From Streptomyces pinistramenti (GTDB lineage Bacteria > Actinomycetota > Actinomycetes > Streptomycetales > Streptomycetaceae): DNA of 64,000 nucleotides. Of the stretch, positions 1 through 9,389 are shown piece after piece (position 1 is the first letter of the stretch; every line of letters starts with the position of its first letter). The notes under the pieces were generated by a model, which worked only from the letters and a program-made list of their open reading frames with translations, was not told the DNA's origin and did not search any database. The DNA is taken from positions 62,001 through 126,000 of the forward strand of contig NZ_JAJCXB010000004.1 in assembly GCF_020564935.1 (NCBI RefSeq), in the 5' to 3' direction. The position numbers were made by a program, and so were the translations under genes.

Positions 1-795
1 GCGACGGACCGCTGGATCCTCTCCCGGCTCAACGCCACCGTCGCCGAAGTCAACGCGCTCTACGACGACTTCCAGTTCGCCAAGCTCTCCGACACGCTCT
101 ACCACTTCGCCTGGGACGAGGTCTTCGACTGGTACGTCGAGCTGTCGAAGACCACGTTCTTCGCAGGCGGTCCGGCCGCCGAGGTCTCCCGGCGGGTGCT
201 GGGCGAGGTCCTGGATGTCACGCTGCGGCTGCTGCACCCGGTCGTGCCGTTCGTCACCGAGACCCTGTGGACGACGCTGACCGGCCGCGAGTCGGTCGTC
301 GTCGCCGACTGGCCGGCCGACTCCGGCTTCCGGGACGCGGCGGCCGAGCAGGAGATCGTCCTGGTCCAGCAGGTCGTCACCGAGGTCCGCAGGTTCCGCT
401 CCGACCAGGGCCTCCAGCCCGGCCAGAAGGTTCCGGCCCGGCTCGACCTGTCCGGTACGGCGCTCGCCGCGCACGAAGCCGCGGTGCGGTCACTGCTGCG
501 CCTCCAGCCGGCCGGCGAGGACTTCAGCGCCACCGCGTCGCTGCCGGTCGCCGGGGCCACGGTCGCCCTGGACCTCTCCGGCGCGATCGACGTCGAGGCG
601 GAGCGGAAGCGGCTGACGAAGGATTTGTCGGCGGCGGAGAAGGAGAAGGCGCAGGCCCTCGGAAAGCTCGGCAACGAAGCGTTCCTCGCCAAGGCGCCCG
701 AGAAGGTCGTGGACAAGATCCGCGGCCGCCTGGAGACCGCGGAGGCGGACATCGTCCGGATCAGCGCCCAGCTGGCGGCCCTGCCCACGGCGTAG
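1..795 (+). CDS. valS: Valyl-tRNA synthetase, C-terminal part (5' end outside window)
   Basis: The frame is open from base 1 and encodes the last 264 residues of a class I aminoacyl-tRNA synthetase that charges tRNA-Val in the cytoplasm. The first residues, around DRWILSRL, open the anticodon-binding helical domain. This continues through the segment ending PFVTETLW, and the last 65 or so residues form the arginine/lysine/glutamate-rich coiled-coil tRNA-binding arm typical of bacterial ValRS (VEAERKRLTKDLSAAEKEKAQ). The catalytic HIGH and KMSKS motifs lie upstream of the window. The stop codon overlaps by about 35 bp the end of the convergent gene at 761-1978, so the two 3' ends share sequence. 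Identification is firm from the arm and the bordering folC/ndk context. Confidence 0.95.
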   Translation, partial: ATDRWILSRLNATVAEVNALYDDFQFAKLSDTLYHFAWDEVFDWYVELSKTTFFAGGPAAEVSRRVLGEVLDVTLRLLHPVVPFVTETLWTTLTGRESVVVADWPADSGFRDAAAEQEIVLVQQVVTEVRRFRSDQGLQPGQKVPARLDLSGTALAAHEAAVRSLLRLQPAGEDFSATASLPVAGATVALDLSGAIDVEAERKRLTKDLSAAEKEKAQALGKLGNEAFLAKAPEKVVDKIRGRLETAEADIVRISAQLAALPTA

Positions 796-1978
796 CCCGC
801 CCCGGGCCCGCCCCGGCGGCGCCCTCGTGCAGCACCGCAGGCCCCTCGTCCGTACGGGCGGGGGGCCTGCGCCGTCCCCGCCGCCCCCGCTCGCGGACCG
901 GCCACAGCAGGACGTACAGGGTCGAGAGGGCCACGAAGCCCAGCCGGATCAGCCCGCGCGCCGCGTCGTCGTGGACGAGGAAGACGCTGCCGTAGAGGGT
1001 GAGCAGCGCCAGCCAGCTCCACCATGGCACCAGCCACCGCTGGCCGATGACGTCCCAGAGCAGGGTGCCCAGCAGTACGGACGCGGTGTAGTACGTGTAG
1101 ACGCTCGGGTCCAGGACGATCCGGGCGTTCGCACCGAGCAGGACCACGGCGGCCCAGCGGCCGCGCCAGACCGCGAGGACGCCCAGGACCAGCCCCAGGG
1201 CGGCCTGCGCGGGACGGTCCCAGCCGGGGGTCTCCGGGTCGCCCACACCCAGCCAACGCAGCGCGGACGCCGGGTGGTTGGGGATGGTGAAGGTCGCGGC
1301 GGCGAAGGACTGCGAGTCGCCGACGAAGAACGGCAGCCAGGCGACGGCGACCAGGCCCGCGCACCACAGCCCGGCCCGCAGCCACTGCTGCCGTGGCAGC
1401 GCCAGCAGCAGCGGCACGAAGGCGAGCGCGGTGGGCTTGGAATCCATCGCCAGGGCCAGGCAGACGCCGGTCATCGCCGCGTTGCCGCGGGTCAGGGACC
1501 GTACCGCGAGGGCGGTGAAGAACAGGGCGAGGACGTCGTCGAGATGGCCGAAACGCACGGCCACTTCGATCCACATCGGGATGAACGCGAGCCCGGCGAT
1601 CAGCACCCGCTGCCGCAGCCGCTGGTGATTGATGCCGGCGCCGAGGAAGTGCCAGGCGGCGCTGCGGCCGGCCAGCACCGTGATGACCAGCCCGAGCAGC
1701 GACATCAGCGCCGCCGCCAGGAACTGCCCGGTGGCCTCGGGGAACGGGTTGAAGAGGCCGGCCGCCAGGAAGCTGACCGGGCCCATCTGCAGCTCCGGAT
1801 GGTGCGCGTAGAGATTGAGCCCGCCGGTGCCGTCGCCGGCCGCGCCCTGGTAGATCAGCTCGCCGCCGGCCCGCAGATAGTGCCAGGAAAAGCCGCCGTG
1901 CGGCTCCACCACCGCGAACCACACCACCGTCCAACCAGTGAGCAGCACCAAATGCATCCGCTGACCAATTGCCGGCAC
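761..1978 (-). CDS. Polytopic membrane protein, possibly GT-C type glycosyltransferase
   Basis: This is a 405-residue, strongly hydrophobic protein with roughly eight to ten predicted membrane spans and an arginine-rich cytoplasmic tail. It resembles the integral-membrane, polyprenol-dependent (GT-C/DUF2029-like) glycosyltransferases: an early extracytoplasmic loop rich in His, Tyr and Asp follows helix 1, and a later segment reads FGHLDDVLALFF. That class assignment is inference from the look of the sequence; no substrate can be named. The chosen GTG start at 1978 has a GGGAG about 10 nt upstream; an internal ATG at 1957 is the alternative. Its 3' end overlaps valS convergently. The 205-bp gap to the next gene (1979-2183) is a divergent promoter region in which I recognise no clear motif. 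Confidence 0.7.
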   Translation of the reverse strand: MPAIGQRMHLVLLTGWTVVWFAVVEPHGGFSWHYLRAGGELIYQGAAGDGTGGLNLYAHHPELQMGPVSFLAAGLFNPFPEATGQFLAAALMSLLGLVITVLAGRSAAWHFLGAGINHQRLRQRVLIAGLAFIPMWIEVAVRFGHLDDVLALFFTALAVRSLTRGNAAMTGVCLALAMDSKPTALAFVPLLLALPRQQWLRAGLWCAGLVAVAWLPFFVGDSQSFAAATFTIPNHPASALRWLGVGDPETPGWDRPAQAALGLVLGVLAVWRGRWAAVVLLGANARIVLDPSVYTYYTASVLLGTLLWDVIGQRWLVPWWSWLALLTLYGSVFLVHDDAARGLIRLGFVALSTLYVLLWPVRERGRRGRRRPPARTDEGPAVLHEGAAGAGPGRATPWAGPPAGR

Positions 1979-2183
1979 CGTCCTCAGCTCCCGCTTTCCG
2001 TTCGATCACACCGAAAGGAGGGTTACAGAGCCCGCCGACGAAGAGGAGGGAAAGCGGCCAAAAGTTGCCTCACGGGCTGAACGGGCATTCTCATCGCGCT
2101 CTCATGAATCCGAGGAACCCTGGGGCCGCGCGCCGGAGTTTCCGGGGAAAGCGCACGAACCGAGCGAGGAGCCGCGCCCGATC

Positions 2184-3632
2184 ATGAACAAACCACTGCG
2201 CCGGGTCTCGGTCTTCTGCCTCACCCTGATACTCGCGCTGATGGCCTGGGTCACCTGGATCCAAGGGGCCAAGGCGAACGAATACAGGGCCGACCCGAAG
2301 AACGCCCGGGTCACCATCGGGAAGTACGCGGCGCCGCTGGGCAACATCCTCGTCGACGGGCGCCCGGTCACCGGCTCCGCCGCCACCCCGTCCGACCTCA
2401 AGTACAAGCGCACCTACACGGACGGCAAGCTCTACGCGCCGGTCACCGGCTTCGCCTCGCAGATCTTCGGCAGCAACCGGCTGGAGAGCCTCTACGGCGA
2501 CCTGCTCGACGGCTCCGACAGTCGGCTCCAGAGCCCCTTGGACGCGCTGTCGCACGAGCGGGCCAAGGGCGGCGACGTCGCGACCACCATCGACTCCTCC
2601 GTCCAGAAGGCGGGTTACGAAGCGCTCGGCGACAAGACGGGCGCCGCTGTCGCCCTCGACCCGGCCACAGGACACGTCCTCGGGATGGTCAGCACGCCCT
2701 CGTACGACCCCGGCAAGTTCGCCGGGTCCGGCAGCTCGGACCGCAAGGCGTGGCAGGCGATGAGCGAGGACGAGCGGCAGCCGGACGTGAACCGCGCGCT
2801 GCGGCAGCCGCTGCCGCCGGGCTCCACCTTCAAGCTGGTGGTGGCCGCCGCCGCGCTGGAGGACGGCCTGTACTCCTCGGTGGACGAGCCGACCAAGAGC
2901 CCCAACCCGTACACACTGCCGCACACCACCACCAAGCTCACCAACGAGAGCGCGTCGGCACCCTGCGAGAACGCGGACATCCGCACCGCCCTCCAGTACT
3001 CCTGCAACACCGTCTTCGGGAAGATGGCCGTCGACCTGGGCAAGGACAAGGTCAGGGCGCAGGCCGAGAAGTTCGGCTTCAACGACGCCAAGGTCGACAC
3101 CCCGGTGCGGGCCGACAAGAGCGTCTACCCCAAGGACATGGACGAGGCGCAGACCGCGCTCTCCGGCATCGGGCAGTTCAACGACCAGGCCACCCCGATG
3201 CAGATGGCGATGATCACCGCGGCGATCTCCAACGGCGGCGAGCTGAAGACCCCGCAGATGGTGGACCAGATCACCGACGGCGGCGGCAACACCCTGGAGA
3301 AGACGGCTCCCAAGACCTACGGCAAGGCGATGTCGTCCCGCACCGCCGAGCAGCTGCAGTCGGCGATGCGCACGGTCGTCGACAAGGGCACCGGCAGCAA
3401 CGCGAAGATCGACGGGCTGACCGTCGGCGGCAAGACCGGCACCGCCCAGCACGGCGTCGACAACAGCGGTACGCCCTACGCGTGGTTCGTGTCGTACGCG
3501 CAGGACGCCAAGGGGAACCAGGTGGCGGTGGCCGTGATGGTCGAGGACGGCCACGCCGCCCGCAACGAGGTCTCCGGCAACGGCCTCGCCGCACCGATCG
3601 CCCGCGCGATGATGAAGGCGGCGCTGACGTAG
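2184..3632 (+). CDS. Class B penicillin-binding protein (PbpA/FtsI-like transpeptidase)
   Basis: This membrane-anchored D,D-transpeptidase should cross-link peptidoglycan outside the membrane. One N-terminal span (about residues 8-27) is followed by a short non-penicillin-binding domain and the transpeptidase domain. All three active-site motifs are present: STFK with nucleophile S214 and K217, SCN at 273-275, and KTGT starting at K417. At 482 residues it is short for class B, matching the actinobacterial PbpA group rather than the longer FtsI or PBP2. The ATG at 2184 follows a GAGGAG-like site. It sits alone between valS and folC and ends in a strong hairpin. A second class B PBP, in the mre cluster, lies 5.8 kb downstream. 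Confidence 0.92.
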   Translation: MNKPLRRVSVFCLTLILALMAWVTWIQGAKANEYRADPKNARVTIGKYAAPLGNILVDGRPVTGSAATPSDLKYKRTYTDGKLYAPVTGFASQIFGSNRLESLYGDLLDGSDSRLQSPLDALSHERAKGGDVATTIDSSVQKAGYEALGDKTGAAVALDPATGHVLGMVSTPSYDPGKFAGSGSSDRKAWQAMSEDERQPDVNRALRQPLPPGSTFKLVVAAAALEDGLYSSVDEPTKSPNPYTLPHTTTKLTNESASAPCENADIRTALQYSCNTVFGKMAVDLGKDKVRAQAEKFGFNDAKVDTPVRADKSVYPKDMDEAQTALSGIGQFNDQATPMQMAMITAAISNGGELKTPQMVDQITDGGGNTLEKTAPKTYGKAMSSRTAEQLQSAMRTVVDKGTGSNAKIDGLTVGGKTGTAQHGVDNSGTPYAWFVSYAQDAKGNQVAVAVMVEDGHAARNEVSGNGLAAPIARAMMKAALT

Positions 3633-3648
3633 ACCCGGCGGCCGCGGG

Positions 3649-3679
3649 GCGGGCCCGGCGCCCGTGGGCGCGGGCCCGC
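3649..3679 (+). terminator. Hairpin terminator after the PBP gene
   Basis: GC-only inverted repeat: GCGGGCCCGGCGCCC (3649-3663) and GGGCGCGGGCCCGC (3666-3679) pair with one bulged base. It lies 17 bp after the PBP stop. There is no U-tract, as is usual for streptomycete hairpins. Confidence 0.7.
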
Positions 3680-3744
3680 GGGTGACCTGCCCCGGACGGT
3701 GCCCGGGTGCCGGTGTGGGCGCGACCGTTGTCAGGGGTGCCTCG

Positions 3745-3750
3745 TAGACT
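3745..3750 (+). promoter_or_regulatory. -10 box of folC, leaderless arrangement
   Basis: TAGACT ends 7 nt before the GTG start of folC, and no Shine-Dalgarno sequence fits between them. This spacing would place the transcription start on or beside the start codon, giving a leaderless mRNA. No good TTGACA-like -35 was found at 16-18 bp. Confidence 0.5.
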
Positions 3751-3757
3751 GGACGGC

Positions 3758-5272
3758 GTGAGCGAGCGCCCCCAGAACGACGACCCCGACCCGACCGACG
3801 CCTTCGACGACATGGTCGAGGCCGAGACCCAGCGCGACCCCGACCTCGCGGTGATCGAGGCCGGCAGCCGGACCCTGCGCGCGCAGGCAGGCCCCCCGCA
3901 GGGAGACGGCGTCCCGGCCCGTCCCGCCGACCCCGAGGTCGACCGCGCGCTGCGCGCGGTCGAGGACGAACTGGCCGGCCGCTGGGGTGAGACCAAGCTC
4001 GACCCGTCGGTGCAGCGCATCGAGGCGCTGCTCGACATCCTCGGCTCCCCGCAGCGCGCCTACCCGGCCATCCACATCACCGGCACGAACGGCAAGACCA
4101 GCACGGCCCGGATGATCGAGGCCCTGCTCGGCGCCTTCGACCTGCGCACCGGCCGGTACACCAGCCCGCACATCCAGTCCGTCACCGAGCGGATCAGCCT
4201 GGACGGCAGCCCGATCTCCGCCGAGCGCTTCATCGAGACGTACCGCGACATCGCGCCGTACATCGAGATGGTCGACGCACAGCAGGAGTTCCGCCTGTCG
4301 TTCTTCGAGGTGCTGACGGCGATGGCGTACGCCGCGTTCGCCGATGCGCCGGTGGACATCGCCGTCGTCGAGGTCGGCATGGGCGGCACCTGGGACGCGA
4401 CGAACGTCATCGACGCCGATGTCGCCGTGGTCACCCCGATCGCGCTGGACCACACCGACCGGCTGGGCGAGACGCCCGAGCAGATCGCCGTCGAGAAGTC
4501 CGGGATCATCAAGAAGGACGCGACGGTCGTGCTGGCCCAGCAGCCGGTCGACGCCGCGTCGGTGATGCTCAAGCGCGCGGTCGAGGTGGACGCCACGGTC
4601 GCCCGTGAGGGCATGGAGTTCGGGGTGCTCAGCCGCGAGGTCGCGGTCGGCGGCCAGATGCTGACCCTGCGGGGGCTCGGCGGCGAGTACCCGGAGATCT
4701 TCCTTCCGCTGTACGGCGCCCATCAGGCGCACAACGCCGCGGTGGCGCTCGCCGCGGTCGAGGCGTTCTTCGGCATCGGCTCCGAGCACGCCCGCAGCCT
4801 CGACATCGACACCATCCGCTCGGCCTTCGCCGCGGTCTCGTCGCCCGGCCGGATGGAGGTCGTACGGCGCAGCCCGACCATCGTGCTGGACGCCGCGCAC
4901 AACCCCGCGGGCGCGCGGGCGGCAGCGGAGGGGGTCACCGAGGCGTTCGGCTTCAGCCGTCTGGTGGGTGTCGTCGGCGCCAGTGACGACAAGGACGTCC
5001 GGGGCCTGCTGGAGGCGTTCGAGCCGATCTTCGCCGAGATCGTGGTGACGCGTAATTCCAGCCAGCGTGCCATGGATGCCGATGAGCTGGCGGCCGTCGC
5101 CGTCGAGGTGTTCGGCAGCGAGCGGGTCCAGGTCGAGCCGCGGCTCGACGACGCCCTGGAGGCGGCGATCACCCTCGCCGAGGAAGAGGGCGAGTACTCC
5201 GGAGCGGGTGTGCTGGTCACCGGCTCCGTGATCACGGTCGGCGAGGCCCGGCTGCTTCTGGGGAGGAACTGA
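3758..5272 (+). CDS. folC: Folylpolyglutamate synthase / dihydrofolate synthase
   Basis: A 504-residue Mur-ligase-family enzyme that adds glutamate to dihydropteroate and to reduced folates using ATP. The P-loop GTNGKTS lies around K113, followed by the folate/ATP-loop region (YTSPHIQSVTERI), the central VVEVGMGGTWDATN segment, and the C-terminal ligase domain with LDAAHNPAGARAAAEG. The GTG at 3758 is chosen over an upstream in-frame GTG at 3707 because the residues between do not look coding and a TAGACT box sits 7 nt before 3758. The acidic N-terminal extension of about 75 residues (rich in D, E and P) is longer than in E. coli FolC; similar extensions occur in actinomycetes. It is followed after 2 nt by the DUF4233 gene, so the two are co-transcribed. 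Confidence 0.95.
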   Translation: MSERPQNDDPDPTDAFDDMVEAETQRDPDLAVIEAGSRTLRAQAGPPQGDGVPARPADPEVDRALRAVEDELAGRWGETKLDPSVQRIEALLDILGSPQRAYPAIHITGTNGKTSTARMIEALLGAFDLRTGRYTSPHIQSVTERISLDGSPISAERFIETYRDIAPYIEMVDAQQEFRLSFFEVLTAMAYAAFADAPVDIAVVEVGMGGTWDATNVIDADVAVVTPIALDHTDRLGETPEQIAVEKSGIIKKDATVVLAQQPVDAASVMLKRAVEVDATVAREGMEFGVLSREVAVGGQMLTLRGLGGEYPEIFLPLYGAHQAHNAAVALAAVEAFFGIGSEHARSLDIDTIRSAFAAVSSPGRMEVVRRSPTIVLDAAHNPAGARAAAEGVTEAFGFSRLVGVVGASDDKDVRGLLEAFEPIFAEIVVTRNSSQRAMDADELAAVAVEVFGSERVQVEPRLDDALEAAITLAEEEGEYSGAGVLVTGSVITVGEARLLLGRN

Positions 5273-5274
5273 CC

Positions 5275-5622
5275 ATGCGCACCCTGTGTGCGAGCACCCT
5301 GATCGGCGAGTTCTTCGTGATCGGCTTCGCGGGCCTGGTCGCGATGCAGATGAGTGACCTGCCGACGGCCACGATCTGGATCGTCAGCGGCACGGCCATG
5401 CTGCTGAGCGTGCTGCTCTGCGGCATGCTGACCCGCCCCGGCGGCATCCAGCTCGGCTGGGCGCTCCAGGCCGCCCTGATCGCCAGCGGCTTCGTCGTCC
5501 CGACGATGTTCTTCCTGGGCGCGGTGTTCGCCGCCCTGTGGTGGGCATCGGTCCATTTCGGCCGCAAGATCGACGAGGCGAAGGCCCGCTGGGCGGCGAT
5601 GGCGGAGGCGGAGGCGGCGTAG
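5275..5622 (+). CDS. DUF4233 small membrane protein
   Basis: A 115-residue protein with about four hydrophobic helices covering residues 6-100 and a charged Ala/Glu-rich C-terminus. It matches the DUF4233 family that in actinobacteria usually follows folC; the function is unknown. The ATG lies 2 nt after the folC stop (TGACCATG), implying translational coupling. A role linked to folates is only suggested by this constant neighbourhood. Confidence 0.85.
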   Translation: MRTLCASTLIGEFFVIGFAGLVAMQMSDLPTATIWIVSGTAMLLSVLLCGMLTRPGGIQLGWALQAALIASGFVVPTMFFLGAVFAALWWASVHFGRKIDEAKARWAAMAEAEAA

Positions 5623-5724
5623 CGCTCTGGGGGTGTCGCCCGTACGAGGTCCGGGCGCCGCCCCTGCCGCGACTCCCTGTAGCCTCGGCTCACCGCAGTC
5701 GATTGTTTGCAAGGAGCCGAATCC

Positions 5725-6138
5725 ATGAGCCAGCGCACCCTCGTCCTTCTCAAGCCCGACGCTGTCAGGCGCGGTCTTGTCGGCGAGATCATCGGCCGGA
5801 TCGAGAAGAAGGCCGGCTGGACCCTCGGTGCCCTGGAGCTGCGCACCCTGGACCGCGAGGTGCTGGAGCAGCACTACGCCGAGCACGTGGGCAAGCCGTT
5901 CTACGAGCCGCTGATGACGTTCATGTCCTCCGGCCCGGTCGTCTCGCTCGTCGTCGAGGGGGAGCGGGTGATCGAGGGTGTGCGCGCGCTGGCCGGTCCC
6001 ACCGACCCGATTACCGCACCGAGCGGGTCCATTCGTGGGGACTTCGGCACGATCACCCGGGAGAATCTGATCCATGCCTCGGATTCCGAAGAGTCCGCCG
6101 AACGGGAGATCAAGATTTTCTTTCCCGGACTTTCTTGA
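5725..6138 (+). CDS. ndk: Nucleoside diphosphate kinase
   Basis: A 137-residue cytoplasmic enzyme that moves the gamma-phosphate of ATP to NDPs through a phospho-histidine. The start ATG at 5725 follows AAGGAG (5711-5716) with 8-nt spacing; the upstream in-frame TTG at 5707 overlaps the ribosome-binding site and is rejected. The N-terminal motif RTLVLLKPDAV and the active-site segment NLIHASDS with H117 are intact, and the length is the family norm. A TAGCCT box at about 5680 could be its -10. It is followed by a perfect 11-bp hairpin. Confidence 0.98.
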   Translation: MSQRTLVLLKPDAVRRGLVGEIIGRIEKKAGWTLGALELRTLDREVLEQHYAEHVGKPFYEPLMTFMSSGPVVSLVVEGERVIEGVRALAGPTDPITAPSGSIRGDFGTITRENLIHASDSEESAEREIKIFFPGLS

Positions 6139-6168
6139 TACATCATCACCTGTATCCCCCTTGTGACC

Positions 6169-6199
6169 AGGGGCGACCGTTAAAGCATCGGTCGCCCCT
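6169..6199 (+). terminator. Terminator after ndk
   Basis: Perfect 11-bp inverted repeat, AGGGGCGACCG (6169-6179) and CGGTCGCCCCT (6189-6199), with a 9-nt AT-rich loop, 30 bp after the ndk stop. Confidence 0.85.
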
Positions 6200-6420
6200 C
6201 GGCATATGCGGGACGTTCGGGGGAACGCATCACCGCGACACGACGTCACCATTGATGGGGCCGGGTGCGTGTACCGCTGACAATGGCGGAAGTACCGCCC
6301 ACCGTGTTCGAGTGGGCAGCACAACGAACTACGATGGAAGCTTCCGCGCCGCACAGCGCATCACCTCCTGCCGACCTCCAGTAAGCATTCGCTCCAGTTG
6401 GGAAGGCCAGACGTATCCTC

Positions 6421-7452
6421 ATGGGGAACAACATGTCGTTCATCGGCCGTGACATGGCTGTCGACCTCGGGACCGCCAACACGCTGGTGTACGTCAGGGG
6501 TCGCGGGATCGTCCTCAACGAGCCCTCGGTCGTGGCCATCAACACCAATACCGGCGGCATCCTCGCCGTGGGCGCCGAGGCGAAGAAGATGATCGGGCGC
6601 ACGCCCGGCAACATCGTCGCCGTACGCCCCCTGAAGGACGGCGTCATCGCCGACTTCGAAATCACCGAGCGGATGCTCCGCTACTTCATCCTGAAGATCC
6701 ACAAGCGGCGCTATCTGGCCCGCCCGCGGGTCGTCGTCTGCGTCCCCTCCGGCATCACCGGCGTCGAACGCCGCGCCGTCATCGAGGCGTCGACGCAGGC
6801 CGGCGCGCGGCAGGTGCACATCATCGAGGAGCCGATGGCCGCCGCGATCGGGTCCGGGCTGCCGGTCCACGAGGCCACCGGCAACATGGTCGTCGACATC
6901 GGCGGCGGTACGACCGAGGTCGCCGTCATCTCGCTCGGCGGCATCGTCACGGCCCAGTCGATCCGCGTCGCGGGCGATGAACTCGACAACGCGATCATCC
7001 AGCACATCAAGAAGGAGTACAGCCTTCTGCTGGGCGAGCGCACCGCCGAGAGCATCAAGATCACCATCGGTTCGGCGCACGACCTCGAACAGGACGAGCA
7101 CACCGAGATCCGCGGCCGCGACCTGGTTTCCGGCCTGCCGAAGACCGTCGTGATCTCCGCGGCCGAGGTCCGCAAGGCCATCGAGGAGCCGGTCAACTCC
7201 ATTGTCGACGCGGTCAAGACGACCCTCGACAAGTGCCCGCCGGAGCTGTCCGGCGACGTCATGGACCGCGGCATCGTGCTCACCGGAGGCGGCGCCCTGC
7301 TCCGCGGCCTCGACGAGCGGCTGCGCCGCGAGACCGGCATGCCCATCCACATCGCCGAGGACCCGCTCGACTCCGTCGCGCTCGGCTCCGGCAAGTGCGT
7401 CGAGGAGTTCGAGGCGCTCCAGCAGGTCCTCGACTCCCAGCCGCGCAGGTAG
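6421..7452 (+). CDS. mreB: Rod shape-determining protein MreB (actin homologue)
   Basis: A 343-residue actin-fold ATPase. The phosphate-1 loop ([15 protein letters not shown]), the phosphate-2 segment ([14 protein letters not shown]) and the adenosine motif ([14 protein letters not shown]) are all clear. In rod-shaped bacteria MreB guides lateral wall synthesis; in streptomycetes, from the literature I know, it mainly serves aerial hyphae and the spore wall. The ATG at 6421 lacks a strong ribosome-binding site. The 282-bp upstream gap holds the ndk terminator and a TACGAT box (6330-6335) that could be a -10. It heads the mreBCD-pbp2-rodA cluster but is separated from mreC by 236 bp containing a strong hairpin. 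Confidence 0.98.
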   Translation: MGNNMSFIGRDMAVDLGTANTLVYVRGRGIVLNEPSVVAINTNTGGILAVGAEAKKMIGRTPGNIVAVRPLKDGVIADFEITERMLRYFILKIHKRRYLARPRVVVCVPSGITGVERRAVIEASTQAGARQVHIIEEPMAAAIGSGLPVHEATGNMVVDIGGGTTEVAVISLGGIVTAQSIRVAGDELDNAIIQHIKKEYSLLLGERTAESIKITIGSAHDLEQDEHTEIRGRDLVSGLPKTVVISAAEVRKAIEEPVNSIVDAVKTTLDKCPPELSGDVMDRGIVLTGGGALLRGLDERLRRETGMPIHIAEDPLDSVALGSGKCVEEFEALQQVLDSQPRR

Positions 7453-7465
7453 CGGCGCCTCCCGC

Positions 7466-7493
7466 GCCGCGGACGTCCTGCAACGTCCGCGGC
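7466..7493 (+). terminator. Hairpin between mreB and mreC
   Basis: Perfect 11-bp inverted repeat, GCCGCGGACGT (7466-7476) and ACGTCCGCGGC (7483-7493), loop CCTGCA, 13 bp after the mreB stop. It probably ends most mreB transcripts, so mreC onward would use readthrough or its own promoter in 7494-7688. Confidence 0.8.
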
Positions 7494-7688
7494 GGGCAGG
7501 CACCCTACAGGTGTCCGCCGCTTCGCGCGGCGGATCGCTGATATACAGGCACAACACCTCGAAAAAACCGGTGAGCTGACTCTTCACCACCAGTCACCGC
7601 ACACACAGGCACAACGCTCAACTCCCGAACGAGACCGGCGCGGGCCCGCAGCCGGCCGGTCCTACGAGGAAGGACACGGCCGCCGCAC

Positions 7689-8621
7689 GTGAGGGACACA
7701 CGAGAGAGCCGGCTGCTACTTGTGCTGCTGGTCGCGATCGCGTTCGCGTTGATCACGGTGGACATCCGCGGCGGCGAACAGTCCCCGCTCGACGGTGCCC
7801 GCCAGACCGCAGCTTCCGCCTTCGGCCCCGTCGAGAGCGGTGTCGCCAGCGCCGTCAACCCGGTGGGCAACGCCATAGGGGCCGTACGCGACTCCGGCGC
7901 GCGGCACAGCCGGATCAGCGCGCTGGAGCAGGAGAACGCCGCCCTGAGGGCGAAGCTCGGCTCCTCCGACCACAACCGCAACCGCGCCGCCGAGCTGGAC
8001 AAGATGCTCAGGACCGCCGGCGCCGGCCAGTACGGCATCAAGGGCGCCCAGGTCATCGCGATCGGCGCCACCCAGGGCTTCTCCTGGACGGTCACCATCG
8101 ACGCCGGCAGCCGCGACGGCATCGCCCGCGACATGACCGTGATCAACGGCGACGGGCTGGTCGGGCGGGTCACCACCGTCGGCACCTCGACCGCCACCAT
8201 CCTGCTGGCCAACGACCCGGACTTCACCGTCGGCACCCGCATGGAGAAGACCAACGAGATCGGTTTCGCCAACGGCCAGGGCGGCCGCGCGCTGCGCGTC
8301 CAGCTCCTCAACGGCAAGGCGTCCGTGAAGAAGGGCGACCGGCTGGTCACCTTCGGCTCCAGCCAGGACAAGCCGTTCGTGCCCGGCGTACCGGTCGGCC
8401 AGGTCGTCAAGGTCGAGCCGTCCAACGGAGACCTGACCCGCACCGTCCAGGTCCGCCCCTACGTCACCTTCTCCCAGCTCGACGTCGTCGGCGTGGTCGT
8501 CCAGCCGCCCCGTGAGGATCCGCGCGACACCGTCCTGCCGCCCAAGCCGGAAAAGCCCAAGCCGACGCCGACGGTCACCGTCACCGCCACGCCCTCCGCG
8601 AGCGTCCCTCCCAGGAGCTGA
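7689..8621 (+). CDS. mreC: Rod shape-determining protein MreC
   Basis: A 310-residue bitopic protein: one N-terminal span (about residues 9-24), a heptad-like coiled coil (about 73-105, RISALEQENAALRAKLG), and the two-barrel periplasmic domain with the conserved VINGDGLVGRV and NDPDFTVG segments. It scaffolds MreB, MreD and the PBP2/RodA pair outside the membrane. The GTG start at 7689 follows AGGAAGGA. The C-terminal 40 residues are rich in Pro, Lys and Thr and probably disordered. It lies 3 nt upstream of mreD. Confidence 0.95.
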   Translation: MRDTRESRLLLVLLVAIAFALITVDIRGGEQSPLDGARQTAASAFGPVESGVASAVNPVGNAIGAVRDSGARHSRISALEQENAALRAKLGSSDHNRNRAAELDKMLRTAGAGQYGIKGAQVIAIGATQGFSWTVTIDAGSRDGIARDMTVINGDGLVGRVTTVGTSTATILLANDPDFTVGTRMEKTNEIGFANGQGGRALRVQLLNGKASVKKGDRLVTFGSSQDKPFVPGVPVGQVVKVEPSNGDLTRTVQVRPYVTFSQLDVVGVVVQPPREDPRDTVLPPKPEKPKPTPTVTVTATPSASVPPRS

Positions 8622-8624
8622 CCG

Positions 8625-9347
8625 ATGCGCATCAACCGGATCCTGCTCGCCACCCCGCTGGTGGTCGTCGCCCTGGTCATCCAGGTCAGTATTCTCGCCA
8701 GGCTCCAACTGCCCGGCGCCGTCCCGGATCTGCTCCTCCTGGTGGTCGTCGGCCTGGCCCTGGTCTACGGCCACGTCGGCGGCGCCCTGGTCGGTTTCGC
8801 CGCCGGGCTCCTCGCCGACCTGGCGCCCCCGTCCGACCACGCCATCGGCCGCTACGCCCTGGTGCTCTGCATCGTCGGCTACGCCGTCGGCCTGACCCGC
8901 CCCGAGCACGGCCGGCACCGCTCGGCGACCGTCCCGCTGCTGGCGGTCCTCGGTGCCGCGATCGGCTCGACGCTGCTCTACGCGGGTGTCGGCGCCCTCG
9001 TCGGCGACACCGCGGCCCGGCACGTCGGCGTCGGCGGCCTGGTGCTCAGCGCCACCGTCTACGACCTGCTGCTCGCGCCGTTCACCGTCCCCGTGGTGAT
9101 GGCCCTGGCCCGCCGTCTGGAAGGCGATCCGCTGACCGGTGACGGGTCGGGTGCGTCGGGCACCTCGGTCGCCGGGCGGGAGGCCGCGTACGGATGGCTG
9201 ACCACCGGGACCGGCTTCAAGGCGAGCCGCAACAGCATGAAGGCGGGGCGGGCACCGAAGCAGGCCCGGATGGGCGGCCGCGGCGGCGTGCTCGGCAGAT
9301 CCGCCCGGAACAAGGCCGCGCGCATCAAGGGGGTCAAGCGGCTGTGA
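8625..9347 (+). CDS. mreD: Rod shape-determining protein MreD
   Basis: A 240-residue integral membrane protein with about five to six helices in residues 5-165, the usual MreD layout, completing the MreBCD elongation complex. A basic tail (about residues 180-240, many Arg/Lys/Gly) is an extension absent from E. coli MreD and faces the cytoplasm. The ATG at 8625 has GGAG 7 nt upstream, overlapping the end of mreC. Assignment rests on hydropathy and position between mreC and PBP2. Confidence 0.93.
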   Translation: MRINRILLATPLVVVALVIQVSILARLQLPGAVPDLLLLVVVGLALVYGHVGGALVGFAAGLLADLAPPSDHAIGRYALVLCIVGYAVGLTRPEHGRHRSATVPLLAVLGAAIGSTLLYAGVGALVGDTAARHVGVGGLVLSATVYDLLLAPFTVPVVMALARRLEGDPLTGDGSGASGTSVAGREAAYGWLTTGTGFKASRNSMKAGRAPKQARMGGRGGVLGRSARNKAARIKGVKRL

Positions 9348-9389
9348 GCGACCGACTGCCGCACGGCCGAGGCAAGCAGCGGAGGGGCC

